From NCBI GenBank assembly GCA_026702845.1, contig JADCLS010000003.1:62001-126000 (forward strand): a DNA stretch of 64,000 nucleotides, written 5' to 3'. Both the position numbers and the translations under genes were made by a program. Origin of the DNA: Candidatus Heimdallarchaeota archaeon. Lineage in GTDB: Archaea; Asgardarchaeota; Heimdallarchaeia; Heimdallarchaeales; Kariarchaeaceae. This document shows, one piece after another, positions 1-8,659 of the stretch. Numbering within the stretch: position 1 is the stretch's first letter; every line of letters begins with the position of its first letter. The notes below the pieces were generated by a model that saw only the letters and a program-made list of their open reading frames with translations, searched no databases and was not told where the DNA came from.

Positions 1-56
1 CGATTTTCTGTATCCAAAATATTCACATCGATGACTGATTTATTTTATAGGATTAA

Positions 57-299
57 CTACCTTGTTCCGCCCTCAGTTCTAGTGATCAGATAGCATTTAT
101 CACCATCAGTTATTCCAACAGATTTTAAAGAATGTGCATCATCTAGTTGTTGTCCTCTAAATACTACAATTACAGTATTTGCAGGAATTCTCCTTAATTC
201 TGCAACTTTGCTCTTCATTTTTGCTACGGTGTCAAAGGGTTCCATTTCTAGAGTGATTGGAGCACCGCCTCCAATTGCTGCGACTATTTGTACTTGCAT
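57..299 (-). CDS. Ubiquitin-like protein with Gly-Gly plus two-residue tail
   Basis: An 80-residue protein whose whole length follows the ubiquitin beta-grasp: MQVQIV start, then ITLEMEPFDTV (ubiquitin has ITLEVEPSDTI), FRGQQLDD (ubiquitin FAGKQLED) and SLKSVGI. It ends in EGGTR, a diglycine followed by two residues, as in a precursor that a JAMM/Rpn11-type protease must trim before conjugation. The position equivalent to K48 is Gln, and a Lys lies near the K63 position. Asgard archaea are known to encode ubiquitin systems, but no E1, E2, RING or Rpn11 gene is adjacent here. A protein-modifier role is inferred from the fold and tail; the identification is firm. Confidence 0.9.
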   Translation of the reverse strand: MQVQIVAAIGGGAPITLEMEPFDTVAKMKSKVAELRRIPANTVIVVFRGQQLDDAHSLKSVGITDGDKCYLITRTEGGTR

Positions 300-515
300 A
301 ATTCCTCAATGGATAATGGAAAATCTCATCTAAAAAGTAAACTGAATAACTAATAATATTTGTTACAAAATAGGTCAAAAATTATCGTGGATAAGTAAAA
401 GAAGGGATGATGATTACAATCTCATAAAGGCGCCACCATATTTCATAGCAATAATTGATTTTTTTTTGAGGATATGGTGATAAGAGTAAAAAGTTCAGTG
501 AGTATTAGGAGCTTG

Positions 516-1202
516 ATGAAGCTTGTTATTAAAATTGGTGGAAGTATACTGTTTAAGAAAAATTCACTGGATATTTCCCTCATTGAAAATTGGATCTCTG
601 AAATCAATAATTTAATCGATGAGGGCCATCAGATTGGTATTGTGATTGGTGGGGGAAGACCTGCCAGGGAGTATATAGCCACTGCCAAAACACTTGGAGC
701 AAATCAAGCCTATCAAGATTTTTTAGGGATTGAATCAGCAAGACAAAATGCCAGATTATTTATTTCTGCACTAGAAAATGCATATCCCATACCACCAAGA
801 AATTTCGAAGAATTACTCATGGCCCTATCGTCTCACAATCTGGTGATTTGCGGAGGATTTCAACCAGGCCAATCCACCAATGCAGTGGCTGCTATCTTTG
901 CGGAACAGATGCAGGCGAATTATCTATTTAACATGACCAAGGTTCACAAGGTGTTTGATAAGGATCCGAATATCCATGAAGATGCTAAATCATTTGATTT
1001 TTTGGACTATTCACAATTACAAACTATAATATCACAAAATGAACAGAAACCTGGAAAATATGATTTATTTGATTATCTGGGCATGGAGGTTGTGAAACGT
1101 TCACGAATTAAATTGGTGTTCCTTGATGGTACAAAACCTAACTATATTAGGGATACACTGCTCAATAATTGTAGAGGGACGATAGTTGGCCAGAAGGATT
1201 GA
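516..1202 (+). CDS. pyrH: Archaeal UMP kinase (amino acid kinase fold)
   Basis: UMP kinase phosphorylates UMP to UDP with ATP in pyrimidine synthesis. From the ATG at 516 the product is 228 residues, the usual archaeal length. It opens with MKLVIKIGGSI, the phosphate-binding Lys and Gly loop of the amino acid kinase family, followed by VIGGGRPAREYI and later ICGGFQPGQSTNAVAA. An AGGAG ribosome-binding site at 507-511 supports this start over the upstream in-frame ATG at 474, which would add 14 residues outside the conserved fold. The 3' end overlaps the next gene by 17 bp, so the two are probably co-transcribed. Confidence 0.9.
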   Translation: MKLVIKIGGSILFKKNSLDISLIENWISEINNLIDEGHQIGIVIGGGRPAREYIATAKTLGANQAYQDFLGIESARQNARLFISALENAYPIPPRNFEELLMALSSHNLVICGGFQPGQSTNAVAAIFAEQMQANYLFNMTKVHKVFDKDPNIHEDAKSFDFLDYSQLQTIISQNEQKPGKYDLFDYLGMEVVKRSRIKLVFLDGTKPNYIRDTLLNNCRGTIVGQKD

Positions 1203-1725
1203 GATTTTACGACTTGATCATCGGATTTTTCGAGATCAACGTATCACAAGCCATGTTGCCTTGACTTCTAGAACCTTCGGAGCAACAGGATTCATCTATG
1301 CAGGGGAGAAGGATGAAAATTTAGAGGAATCCATTTCTGATGTGGCAAAACGATGGGGAGGAGATTTTTTTGTACGATATACTGATAAAATCTCACCAGT
1401 GATAAAGGAATTTGAGGGTATTGTCATTCACCTAACCATGTATGGTGAGAGACATGATTTAACCGTGGCTACATTGAATCGATTTCCAGATGAGGATCTA
1501 CTGATAATTCTTGGTGGAGCAAAAGTACCACGATATGTTTATGATCTTGCGGATTTCAATACTGCAATAGGATGGCAACCTCATAGTGAAGTTGCAGCTA
1601 TTGCTCTATTTCTCCATGAATTGGGAGATAATTCTCTCCTCTATTCCAAACGAGAAGGGGCTTCTATAGAAATTAAAAAAAATAATTCTAAAGCAAGAAG
1701 AAGTGATAGATTCCAGAATATCTAA
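1186..1725 (+). CDS. trm56: tRNA (cytidine-56-2'-O)-methyltransferase, aTrm56
   Basis: This SPOUT-class, SAM-dependent enzyme methylates the ribose of C56 in the tRNA T-loop and is characteristic of archaea. The N-terminus (EILRLDHRIFRDQRITSHVALTSR) matches the family signature of LRLGHR...RDxRxTTHVALTAR type. The C-terminal half holds the SPOUT knot sequence around LLIILGGAKVPRYVYDLADFN and IGWQPHSEVAAIALFLHEL. The length of 179 residues is normal. It overlaps pyrH by 17 bp. The last 15 residues are basic (NNSKARRSDR), possibly aiding tRNA contact. Its stop codon overlaps the stop of the convergent mbf1 gene. Confidence 0.9.
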   Translation: MARRIEILRLDHRIFRDQRITSHVALTSRTFGATGFIYAGEKDENLEESISDVAKRWGGDFFVRYTDKISPVIKEFEGIVIHLTMYGERHDLTVATLNRFPDEDLLIILGGAKVPRYVYDLADFNTAIGWQPHSEVAAIALFLHELGDNSLLYSKREGASIEIKKNNSKARRSDRFQNI

Positions 1726-2243
1726 TCGCGGTCATAGTCGTATTTTCGAATTACAGCTATATCACCCAGCGTTGTCGCCTTCTTCTTTTTCTTCTCTCCA
1801 TATTCTAGTTCTTGATCCATGCTTACAAAAAGTTCAATTCCCAATTCCCGCTCTATTCTTTTGGCATCTTTATCAGTGGGTCGCATTTTTCCGGCTTCAA
1901 AAGATTTGAGTGATGCCACGGAAATACCGGTCATAGATGATAGTTTCTCATGAGTAAGTTTCATCTTCTGACGTGATTGTCTGATCTCTGATGCGTAATC
2001 AACGATCAATTCACTTTCAGGAGCACTTGATTTGTTGCTGTAAGTTTTACTTTTGGGTGCGACCCGAGATGTTGATCGACCTCTGGCTGGCGTTGACTTG
2101 GCAGGTTGAGGTTCCTTCACAACATTTCCAAAGGAGGTGCACCGTGGACAGACACGTAACAATGCTCCTTCTACTTTGATTGTTGTCGGATTGGCCACAT
2201 TTGCTGAACACATTTCACAGGTTTCCATTGTTTTTCTTTTCAT
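1722..2243 (-). CDS. mbf1: Multiprotein bridging factor 1 (aMBF1)
   Basis: MBF1 is a conserved helix-turn-helix coactivator that in archaea associates with ribosomes or transcription complexes. The N-terminus has a zinc ribbon (CEMC...CPRC), then a basic, Ser/Pro-rich linker (residues about 45-80), then a Cro/C1-type HTH (IRQSRQKMKLTHEKLSSMTGISVASLKSFEAGK). A KKKKK stretch lies near the C-terminus. The ATG at 2243 is preferred because a CTTATTTTAA box ends about 28 nt upstream, fitting a leaderless transcript; the ATG at 2228 (METCEMC) is an alternative. It converges on trm56. Confidence 0.88.
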   Translation of the reverse strand: MKRKTMETCEMCSANVANPTTIKVEGALLRVCPRCTSFGNVVKEPQPAKSTPARGRSTSRVAPKSKTYSNKSSAPESELIVDYASEIRQSRQKMKLTHEKLSSMTGISVASLKSFEAGKMRPTDKDAKRIERELGIELFVSMDQELEYGEKKKKKATTLGDIAVIRKYDYDRD

Positions 2244-2361
2244 AATTATCAATTTTAATACGTGATTACACTTAAAATAAGCTTTGTATGTCCACATAGA
2301 ATCATTCTCTAGAATCAATTTCATTTATTTGATTATCTAATTTTGTCAGTATAGAATTCAC

Positions 2362-2369
2362 TTTAAATA
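2362..2369 (+). promoter_or_regulatory. prf1: TATA box of the aRF1 gene
   Basis: TTTAAATA ends 27 nt before the ATG at 2397, the spacing expected for TFB/TBP-directed leaderless transcription. The sequence ACGTATACCAATAT lies between the box and the start and contains the CGTAT half-site also seen in the operator array at 27819-27950; that link is only suggestive. Confidence 0.55.
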
Positions 2370-2396
2370 ATGACACGTATACCAATATAGAGATTT

Positions 2397-3656
2397 ATGA
2401 GTAATACCAAACGATCCTCCCTTCAGCGATATCATTTAAAGCAACAACTCCGGGAGTTAGAAGCAAAAAAAAGTGCAAATCTATCTACCTCATTAGTAAC
2501 CCTATATATCCCACCTGGAACACAACTCTCCGACATATCATCAAAATTACGAGATGAACTTGGTACTGCAACAAACATAAAGGATAAAACCACAGGGAAG
2601 GCTGTATCTGAGGCATTACGTAGTATTCTCTCTAGAATGACATATTTGGAAAAAATTGCACCTCAAAATGGTTTAGCAATATTTGCAGGTATTACAGATG
2701 ATGCTCAGAAAAATGAGTATTATGCAATAGAACCGCCTGAGCCTGTAACCATCAAGGATTATGTTTGTGATGTTCAGTTTCATGTCGATCATCTCAAAGA
2801 GATGCTTGCAGAAAGGGATGAACTGGGAATCATTGTGATCGATAGAGGTGGTGCTACATTTGCAACTGTACGAGGAGCACACCTCAATATTATTATGCAT
2901 AAGGATAGTTTTGTACCCGGTAAACACAATAAAGGTGGACAATCAGCAGGTCGTATTGAGAGAGGAATAGAGATTCTTGCCCAGGAATTTTACTCAAAAA
3001 TGGCACATTTGGCTAATCAACTATATTTAGAGGAATACCCTGTGGCAGCACTAGTTGTAGGTGGACCAGCAATGAGTAAAGATGACTTTCTGCAACATCC
3101 AACCCTAGATTACAGATTAAAGGAAAAAATCTATAAGGTATATGATGTGGGTTATACCGGAATTTCGGGTATTAGAGAGTTATTAACACGAGCACAAGAT
3201 GATTTAACAGAATATGGTTTAATAAAGGAAAGAAATCTATTCCAAAAATTCCTGTATGAATTAAGTGTAGATACTGGTAAGGCAATTTATGGTGAACAAC
3301 CAATCAGGAAGGCATTTGAAAATTCAGCGGTTGAAATCATGCTTTTTAGTGAGGAAATTGATAAATTACATGTGAAAATTGCATGCTCCAATTGTGATAA
3401 ACGATTCCTTGAAAGCACTAGCTCGGTTAATCTACCTGAACTTGAAACAAAAATAAATGATACAACATGTCCGGGTTGTGGAAATCAATCATTATCGATT
3501 GAATCTAAACAGCCAATAATTGAGGAGTTCGAGAAGATGGCAATTGACTCCGGAGCAACCATTGAGATCATATCTACTGGACATGAGGATGGATTAACTC
3601 TCCTTAATACTTTCACAGGATTAGCAGCTATACTTAGATTTCCAATAGAATGGTGA
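2397..3656 (+). CDS. prf1: Peptide chain release factor aRF1
   Basis: aRF1 reads all three stop codons and triggers peptide release at the ribosome. The stop-decoding N domain shows a YxCxxxF motif (YVCDVQF, about residues 120-126) and a NIKS loop that here reads NIKD (about residue 60). The GGQ motif that promotes hydrolysis is present in NKGGQSAGR at about residue 180. The C domain carries a zinc-binding CSNC...CPGC pair, as in archaeal members. The length of 419 residues is typical. The Ser to Asp change in NIKS is notable because that residue is otherwise nearly invariant. Confidence 0.95.
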   Translation: MSNTKRSSLQRYHLKQQLRELEAKKSANLSTSLVTLYIPPGTQLSDISSKLRDELGTATNIKDKTTGKAVSEALRSILSRMTYLEKIAPQNGLAIFAGITDDAQKNEYYAIEPPEPVTIKDYVCDVQFHVDHLKEMLAERDELGIIVIDRGGATFATVRGAHLNIIMHKDSFVPGKHNKGGQSAGRIERGIEILAQEFYSKMAHLANQLYLEEYPVAALVVGGPAMSKDDFLQHPTLDYRLKEKIYKVYDVGYTGISGIRELLTRAQDDLTEYGLIKERNLFQKFLYELSVDTGKAIYGEQPIRKAFENSAVEIMLFSEEIDKLHVKIACSNCDKRFLESTSSVNLPELETKINDTTCPGCGNQSLSIESKQPIIEEFEKMAIDSGATIEIISTGHEDGLTLLNTFTGLAAILRFPIEW

Positions 3657-3935
3657 TCAGATAAACAACTTCAATAGATCCAATCGTAGTTGTTGTGCTT
3701 TCTGAAGCATTCTAAGTGAACAGATGGTTGATTCTTGTGAATACCAGCTGATAAAAACCGTAAGCAGATTTGCAAATAACTCTGATGATGCAGATTGTAC
3801 CAATAATATAATATCAGACCATAGATCTTCCCAAGTGCTCGCAAATTCACTATTATTATGATTTGACTTATAATATTGAAGTAAATCAATTAGTAGAGAC
3901 TGTGTAGTAGCATTGTTAATCAAATTATCATCCAT
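3657..3935 (-). CDS. Small hypothetical protein, 92 residues
   Basis: I do not recognise this protein. The ATG at 3935 starts one base after the stop codon of the gene upstream (3937-4932), and the stop abuts the aRF1 stop. That exact packing is the main reason to call it a gene. The product is predicted to be mostly helical, with long Leu/Gln stretches, and has no clear signal peptide. It may be co-expressed with the glycosidase-like protein. It could also be a chance reading frame. Confidence 0.45.
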   Translation of the reverse strand: MDDNLINNATTQSLLIDLLQYYKSNHNNSEFASTWEDLWSDIILLVQSASSELFANLLTVFISWYSQESTICSLRMLQKAQQLRLDLLKLFI

Positions 3936-3936
3936 T

Positions 3937-4932
3937 CTACACACCCATATCAAGATGCAGAGATCGTCTGTTAAGATAGCTATTCGGCTTCTTCTCAGTG
4001 AAGAATATCTCCTTGGATCCCAGAGCATCTTTTATTTTCAATGCAAATTCAAATTCTTGTTCATTAGGACCCCAAAGATAGATAGAATTAGTAACAGAAT
4101 TGATCAGGCTAAGATAAGGAGATAACTTCTCAAAGAAATTATCCAATTCATCTTGTGTCGTAGGAAGATTGCTCCATGGATACAGATGGAAGAGCAGATG
4201 TGAAGAAGATTGTGATATTGTATGAATATCCTGCCCAAAATGTGTTGAAGCTCCCTCAAAATATTCAGTTTGAGGATCTAGAAGGATTTCAGATAAAATA
4301 TCAATGGTTCTCTCCATGTGGACACGTTGAACCACATTAGAAATTAATCCATTAGTTGCCTGAGTTCTCAATTTCATCCAGTTATCAATTTTAGGAGATC
4401 GCTTTAGTTGTTCTAATGAGAAATCACGGTTATAATCATAATCACTAGAAAAAGACATACGGCAATTATCACAAAAACAGGTATTTTCTCTTGGATAATG
4501 AACATCCTTGAGGATTATTCCATCAACTGAGGTTTTGGTTGTGATCTCAGCGGCAATTTCAGATAAGTACTGCCAGTATATGCGTTGATTGAGGCAAACA
4601 TAATTGGCTAAGGGGATACCTCCACTTTTTTGCATCTGGAAATTAGGATCACGAGAGAAGAATACATCATGATTGCCATGAACCAATGCATAAGTCTGGA
4701 TACCAATATCAGTGGTGATCTGGCTGAATGCCGAGAATACTTCACCAAAAGAAGGATCTTTTGGTGCAGTGCTACTCTGGTAATAGGTGGACCCACGTTC
4801 CGATTTTGCGACAATACATATCGAATCCACAAGATTACCATACTTGGTCAAAAATTCATCGGGAGACCTATTATTTTCATAAGGATCAATGACCAGTGTT
4901 CCACCTTGATTAATTATAGTATCGATACTCAT
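3937..4932 (-). CDS. Glycosidase-like TIM-barrel protein
   Basis: A 331-residue protein without a signal peptide. Two stretches resemble the putative glycosyl-hydrolase-like (GHL/DUF4015-type) barrels: YALVHGNHDVFF in the first third, and VDGIILKDVHYPRENTCFCDNCRMSF, where the acidic and Cys residues fit the DGIhlDdhRYP...CyCdxCrxxF signature of that group. An HLYPWSNLP segment lies in the C-terminal half. Substrate is unknown, and the family is often annotated only by analogy. It forms a unit with the 92-residue gene immediately downstream. Confidence 0.5.
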   Translation of the reverse strand: MSIDTIINQGGTLVIDPYENNRSPDEFLTKYGNLVDSICIVAKSERGSTYYQSSTAPKDPSFGEVFSAFSQITTDIGIQTYALVHGNHDVFFSRDPNFQMQKSGGIPLANYVCLNQRIYWQYLSEIAAEITTKTSVDGIILKDVHYPRENTCFCDNCRMSFSSDYDYNRDFSLEQLKRSPKIDNWMKLRTQATNGLISNVVQRVHMERTIDILSEILLDPQTEYFEGASTHFGQDIHTISQSSSHLLFHLYPWSNLPTTQDELDNFFEKLSPYLSLINSVTNSIYLWGPNEQEFEFALKIKDALGSKEIFFTEKKPNSYLNRRSLHLDMGV

Positions 4933-5019
4933 CCTCTCAATTGAAGTATGGAATAATTGTCTTAAAAATCATAAGTACTCATGATAGTGAATTGAGAAAG
5001 AATCCCTTGAATATTAAAA

Positions 5020-7746
5020 CTAGAAAAAGTCCTCCAGAGAGGTTTTACCCATAATTCTATCCCATGATAGCCCCAATGACTGAATAATCTGTGAAAACGT
5101 CGATTCTGCAATTTCTATAGCAGGTTGCCCACTTAATCGAGTATCAGAGTTAATATTATCTACGGGAATAATGGAAGAATACTTGATCTCACCAACATTA
5201 AAACTGAAGCCTTCTGGTATCATCACCTGAATTGGTTTATCTAATTTCACAAATTCCAATCTATCCCCAATGGCAAAATCATTTGCAGAAAGATTAGGGT
5301 CCTGATTAATAAGTTGAACAGCTGCTTGGACAGTATGAGTCCAGGTGGTATAATCAGACAGTTTTCTCGATAGTGTGAGTCGAATTGAAATATCCTCAAT
5401 TTCAAATTGTCCATTTTTTAGACGGAAGATGAGATCCTTCAATCTATTGTTAATCTTGTACTTGGCATCCTCAAGATCTTTCTTATCCATGACCGTTTTT
5501 AGCAGCTCGAGTATATCCGAAAATGTTTTCCTGATTATCGTTGGAGTATTTGATTTTTTAGCCATCAATCCCTTGACAATTGCAACGTTATCTTTGGTGA
5601 TACCAAAGTAATTTTTCTTTCTATCTGAAAATACAACATATCGAAACTCGTAGTCAGTTCCCAGTTCAATTCCTATGTGTTTATCTCCCCACTCCATCAC
5701 ATTAAGTATTGCTTCCTTACTAGGATTATAAATGAATACTGAATCTGTATCTCCATAGAGTACATCGATATGCAATGTATTCTGGATATAATTCCTAGTG
5801 GCCATGATGGCATCTCTTGCAAAGGCTGTAGTCGATTCAGCCACGGGTAAGCAGTAGAAATCAAATGCCTCTGATCCCACAACGCCATAACCAGCGTTGA
5901 TAAGAACTTTCAGAGAAGATTGGATTATATTGTTGATCCTTCGATCCTTGATATCAGGATTCTTTTTACTCGCCCGAGGTTTGAACCATTTGACTCGTGT
6001 ATCTCTAATAAAACCTAGTAGAATGGAGAACATACCTGGTTGTTTCGTACAGATCCAATGATTCAACCCCGGCACAACATTAGATCTGCATTCAGAATGT
6101 TCACATCGTATTGTTTCATAGGACAGATTCTTAGTTTTTATAATTGAAGGATAGAGCGAGGCAAAATCTAATACATGGACATTCCACCAAATTCCGGGTT
6201 TTGGATCCAAAACAATAGCACCCTGGAATTTTTTACCATCGATAATCGCATCACTTGTTCCTCCCCCCTTAATATCAATAATATCTGATTTACGTGGGAT
6301 AATATAACCCCTCTGTCTGTGCTCAAAAACCAGCCACATATGTAACCAACGTGATACAGCACTCCTTGAAAAATCATAGATAGGCATCTTTGATATTCTC
6401 ATCAAGATGATCATCAAGTTCAGTGCGATATTATCATCAAACTGTGATAATTTAAGGGTAAGTTCAGCATCCAGTATATTATATTTTATCAACGTTTCAG
6501 CATCCATTTCATTGATCCAGACATCTGGATGCTCTAGCTTTCCCATACCCAGGAGGGTAGTTGACAAATTATCCAGAGATGCGCTTTCATATTTACCAGA
6601 AAAAGCATATAATCTGATTGAAGCCTGTCTGAAGAATTGATGTAAATCTAGATGAATGGAGTAACTGAATGTTGACTCAGTTCTACGTAATTTGATTGGA
6701 ATATCATCCTCCTCCATTCCCAATTTCATGGCTCTATTGACTAGATAAGGGCAATCAAAATTATCTCCATTAAAGCTTAAAACAACAGGATAATTATTGA
6801 TAGTCACCAAAAAATCATCGATGAGTTCCAGTTCATTATCAAACCGTCTGAGATCAAAATCAACTTTTACATCCTGGTTCACCTCGTCCCGATTCAATAA
6901 CCAGCAGATCTTTCTTCCCTCATTATCCGCCAATGCAATTGAAATGATCTCATACAGAGGATTGGATACATTTGGCATTTTATTTTTTTCAGATCCAACC
7001 TCAATATCAAAGGAAGCTCTCAAAATATCTGGAATGGGTTGGAATAACAATGGCATATAAAAATCCAACATTTCGAATCGTTTCTTCTCCTCACCTTTGA
7101 ATGCTAGTTCCATCTCCTTTCGCATCTCACTATTCATACGATGATTTTTCGGAATGAGGTCTCCATTCTTTACACTGTAATAGGTTCCTGGAGTAATGGC
7201 TCGATCAGAGATAAAATTCAGGTGATAGCGAATATCTGCTTCATAGGAGGGATCAATGATATTTCTCATTGATCGATTTGATCCTCCTATGGAGAGGGGT
7301 GTTTTGCCAAATACTTGTGAGTAGGTTTTTGTTTTGCCAAGTAGAAGATCCATTCGTTGAACTTCTTCTATACGATCAAACTCCTGTGATTTGATTAGAG
7401 GTTCATAAACTTCTAGCACTGATTTAGGTAGATCTGTAAGCAAATATGGCTCATGGTTAGTTGTATCATTCCAACGATACAATGATTGAGAAGGTTCATG
7501 ATAGAAAATACACTGTGCACCATTTGTCTTGGGTTCGTAGATGACATCTAGGAGGAATATATCTTCTATATCCTGACCCACCTCAAAAGATTCCTGTTGA
7601 ATCTCCTTTTTTGGTACTTTTTCCACTAGAGCAGGGGTTTTTGGTTTATGTTCTTCCTTGACTTCAGCTTGTATAACTGGTTTCTTCTCTTTAGGTTTTT
7701 GTTCTACAATAGTTTCTTCCTCATCGAAGAAATCTGACCAACTCAC
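5020..7746 (-). CDS. polB: Family B DNA polymerase with PIP box
   Basis: Replicative or repair DNA polymerase of 908 residues, with no intein. The exonuclease I motif reads SFDIEVGSE (about residue 248), so 3'-5' proofreading is likely retained. Polymerase motif A is DFASLYPSI (about 527), motif B reads KVLINAGYG (about 616) rather than the common NSxYG, and motif C is YGDTDS (about 665). The N-terminal 50 residues are acidic and Lys/Pro-rich and probably disordered. The last residues, KTSLEDFF, look like a PCNA-interacting peptide, with pcn encoded at 25.7 kb. No gene within 100 bp suggests an operon. Confidence 0.93.
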   Translation of the reverse strand: MSWSDFFDEEETIVEQKPKEKKPVIQAEVKEEHKPKTPALVEKVPKKEIQQESFEVGQDIEDIFLLDVIYEPKTNGAQCIFYHEPSQSLYRWNDTTNHEPYLLTDLPKSVLEVYEPLIKSQEFDRIEEVQRMDLLLGKTKTYSQVFGKTPLSIGGSNRSMRNIIDPSYEADIRYHLNFISDRAITPGTYYSVKNGDLIPKNHRMNSEMRKEMELAFKGEEKKRFEMLDFYMPLLFQPIPDILRASFDIEVGSEKNKMPNVSNPLYEIISIALADNEGRKICWLLNRDEVNQDVKVDFDLRRFDNELELIDDFLVTINNYPVVLSFNGDNFDCPYLVNRAMKLGMEEDDIPIKLRRTESTFSYSIHLDLHQFFRQASIRLYAFSGKYESASLDNLSTTLLGMGKLEHPDVWINEMDAETLIKYNILDAELTLKLSQFDDNIALNLMIILMRISKMPIYDFSRSAVSRWLHMWLVFEHRQRGYIIPRKSDIIDIKGGGTSDAIIDGKKFQGAIVLDPKPGIWWNVHVLDFASLYPSIIKTKNLSYETIRCEHSECRSNVVPGLNHWICTKQPGMFSILLGFIRDTRVKWFKPRASKKNPDIKDRRINNIIQSSLKVLINAGYGVVGSEAFDFYCLPVAESTTAFARDAIMATRNYIQNTLHIDVLYGDTDSVFIYNPSKEAILNVMEWGDKHIGIELGTDYEFRYVVFSDRKKNYFGITKDNVAIVKGLMAKKSNTPTIIRKTFSDILELLKTVMDKKDLEDAKYKINNRLKDLIFRLKNGQFEIEDISIRLTLSRKLSDYTTWTHTVQAAVQLINQDPNLSANDFAIGDRLEFVKLDKPIQVMIPEGFSFNVGEIKYSSIIPVDNINSDTRLSGQPAIEIAESTFSQIIQSLGLSWDRIMGKTSLEDFF

Positions 7747-7858
7747 AAAATATAAGTTGGGTGGATATTATTAATAGTTCTTATTTCAAATAATACAATC
7801 GATCGGAAATTTGTGAGATCTTCTTGAGGTAATCCATTAAATAATACATAAGGTATTG

Positions 7859-8581
7859 TTAAGAAACTACTTTCAATGCTCTTCTGAAATACTTATGTAG
7901 ATCAATGGGATCAATAATCTTCATGGAATTCACCCATTTCATCATATCCTGTTCAATTGTTGAAGAAATTGTACCATTAGTGCCCACCAGATCAGATGGT
8001 AATTGTCCTGTTTCTCCAGATACCCAATTAAAATCAACTTCATCAGAGATTATTTTTCGAAGCCATTCAATGGTGAAATCCATACGATGAAGAGGTAAGA
8101 TAAATGAGACACCACCATGAAATGATTCAATAAGACCTTTAGCCTTGGTAATCAGATAGGGTTTAAGTTTTGAACCGGCTGGCGTGGTGGATAATAATTT
8201 GATGAATTGATCACCATATGAATAACCTATAATCTTCGCCATTTTCTTTATAGGAAACATGGTTATTCCTGCAAAAATCGATGTTATTTGACCATCCCAT
8301 CGTTTTGCGGCATAATCTTGGAAGATTTCAGGGTTAATTTGTGGATTTTCTACTTTGAGCACCAAGGGTGGGGGAAGAATTTGAGATAGGGTATGAATAA
8401 ATTGATGAGAAAAGGCACCTGTAATGATGATATCGTCATTTGATATGCTAAATCTAGGTTCAGATACTCTTTTGAAGATCATTTGATCCTGTTCATTATC
8501 GAGCAAGTCAAACAATATCTGTAGTTGTGCCTCTGTTATCCCATTTAATGAATATCGCAACTCACTTATTTTTAGGTTCAT
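7859..8581 (-). CDS. Hypothetical protein, 240 residues
   Basis: I do not recognise this protein. From the ATG at 8581 it starts MNLKISELRYSLNG; a TTTTTAA box ends about 29 nt upstream, which favours this ATG over a GTG at 8608. It looks soluble and alpha/beta, with no membrane span and no obvious catalytic motif. A central part (GGVSFILPLHRMDFTIEWLRKII) and an earlier FAGITMFPIKKMAKIIGYSYG segment may be useful search seeds. It sits between polB and a secreted-type protein, all on the same strand. Confidence 0.65.
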   Translation of the reverse strand: MNLKISELRYSLNGITEAQLQILFDLLDNEQDQMIFKRVSEPRFSISNDDIIITGAFSHQFIHTLSQILPPPLVLKVENPQINPEIFQDYAAKRWDGQITSIFAGITMFPIKKMAKIIGYSYGDQFIKLLSTTPAGSKLKPYLITKAKGLIESFHGGVSFILPLHRMDFTIEWLRKIISDEVDFNWVSGETGQLPSDLVGTNGTISSTIEQDMMKWVNSMKIIDPIDLHKYFRRALKVVS

Positions 8582-8659
8582 AGCGTACAATAAAATGCAA
8601 GAATGCACGATTAAAAACTGATTCCCTGTTTAAAAGAAATTTGAGTACTAATAGTGGAG

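Noticed and set aside
1703..2179. Plus-strand frames across the mbf1 gene
   Set aside because: Opposite-strand shadows of the zinc-ribbon and HTH gene.
5697..6640. Several 60-80 residue frames inside polB on either strand
   Set aside because: They overlap a strongly conserved gene and show no motif or ribosome-binding site.
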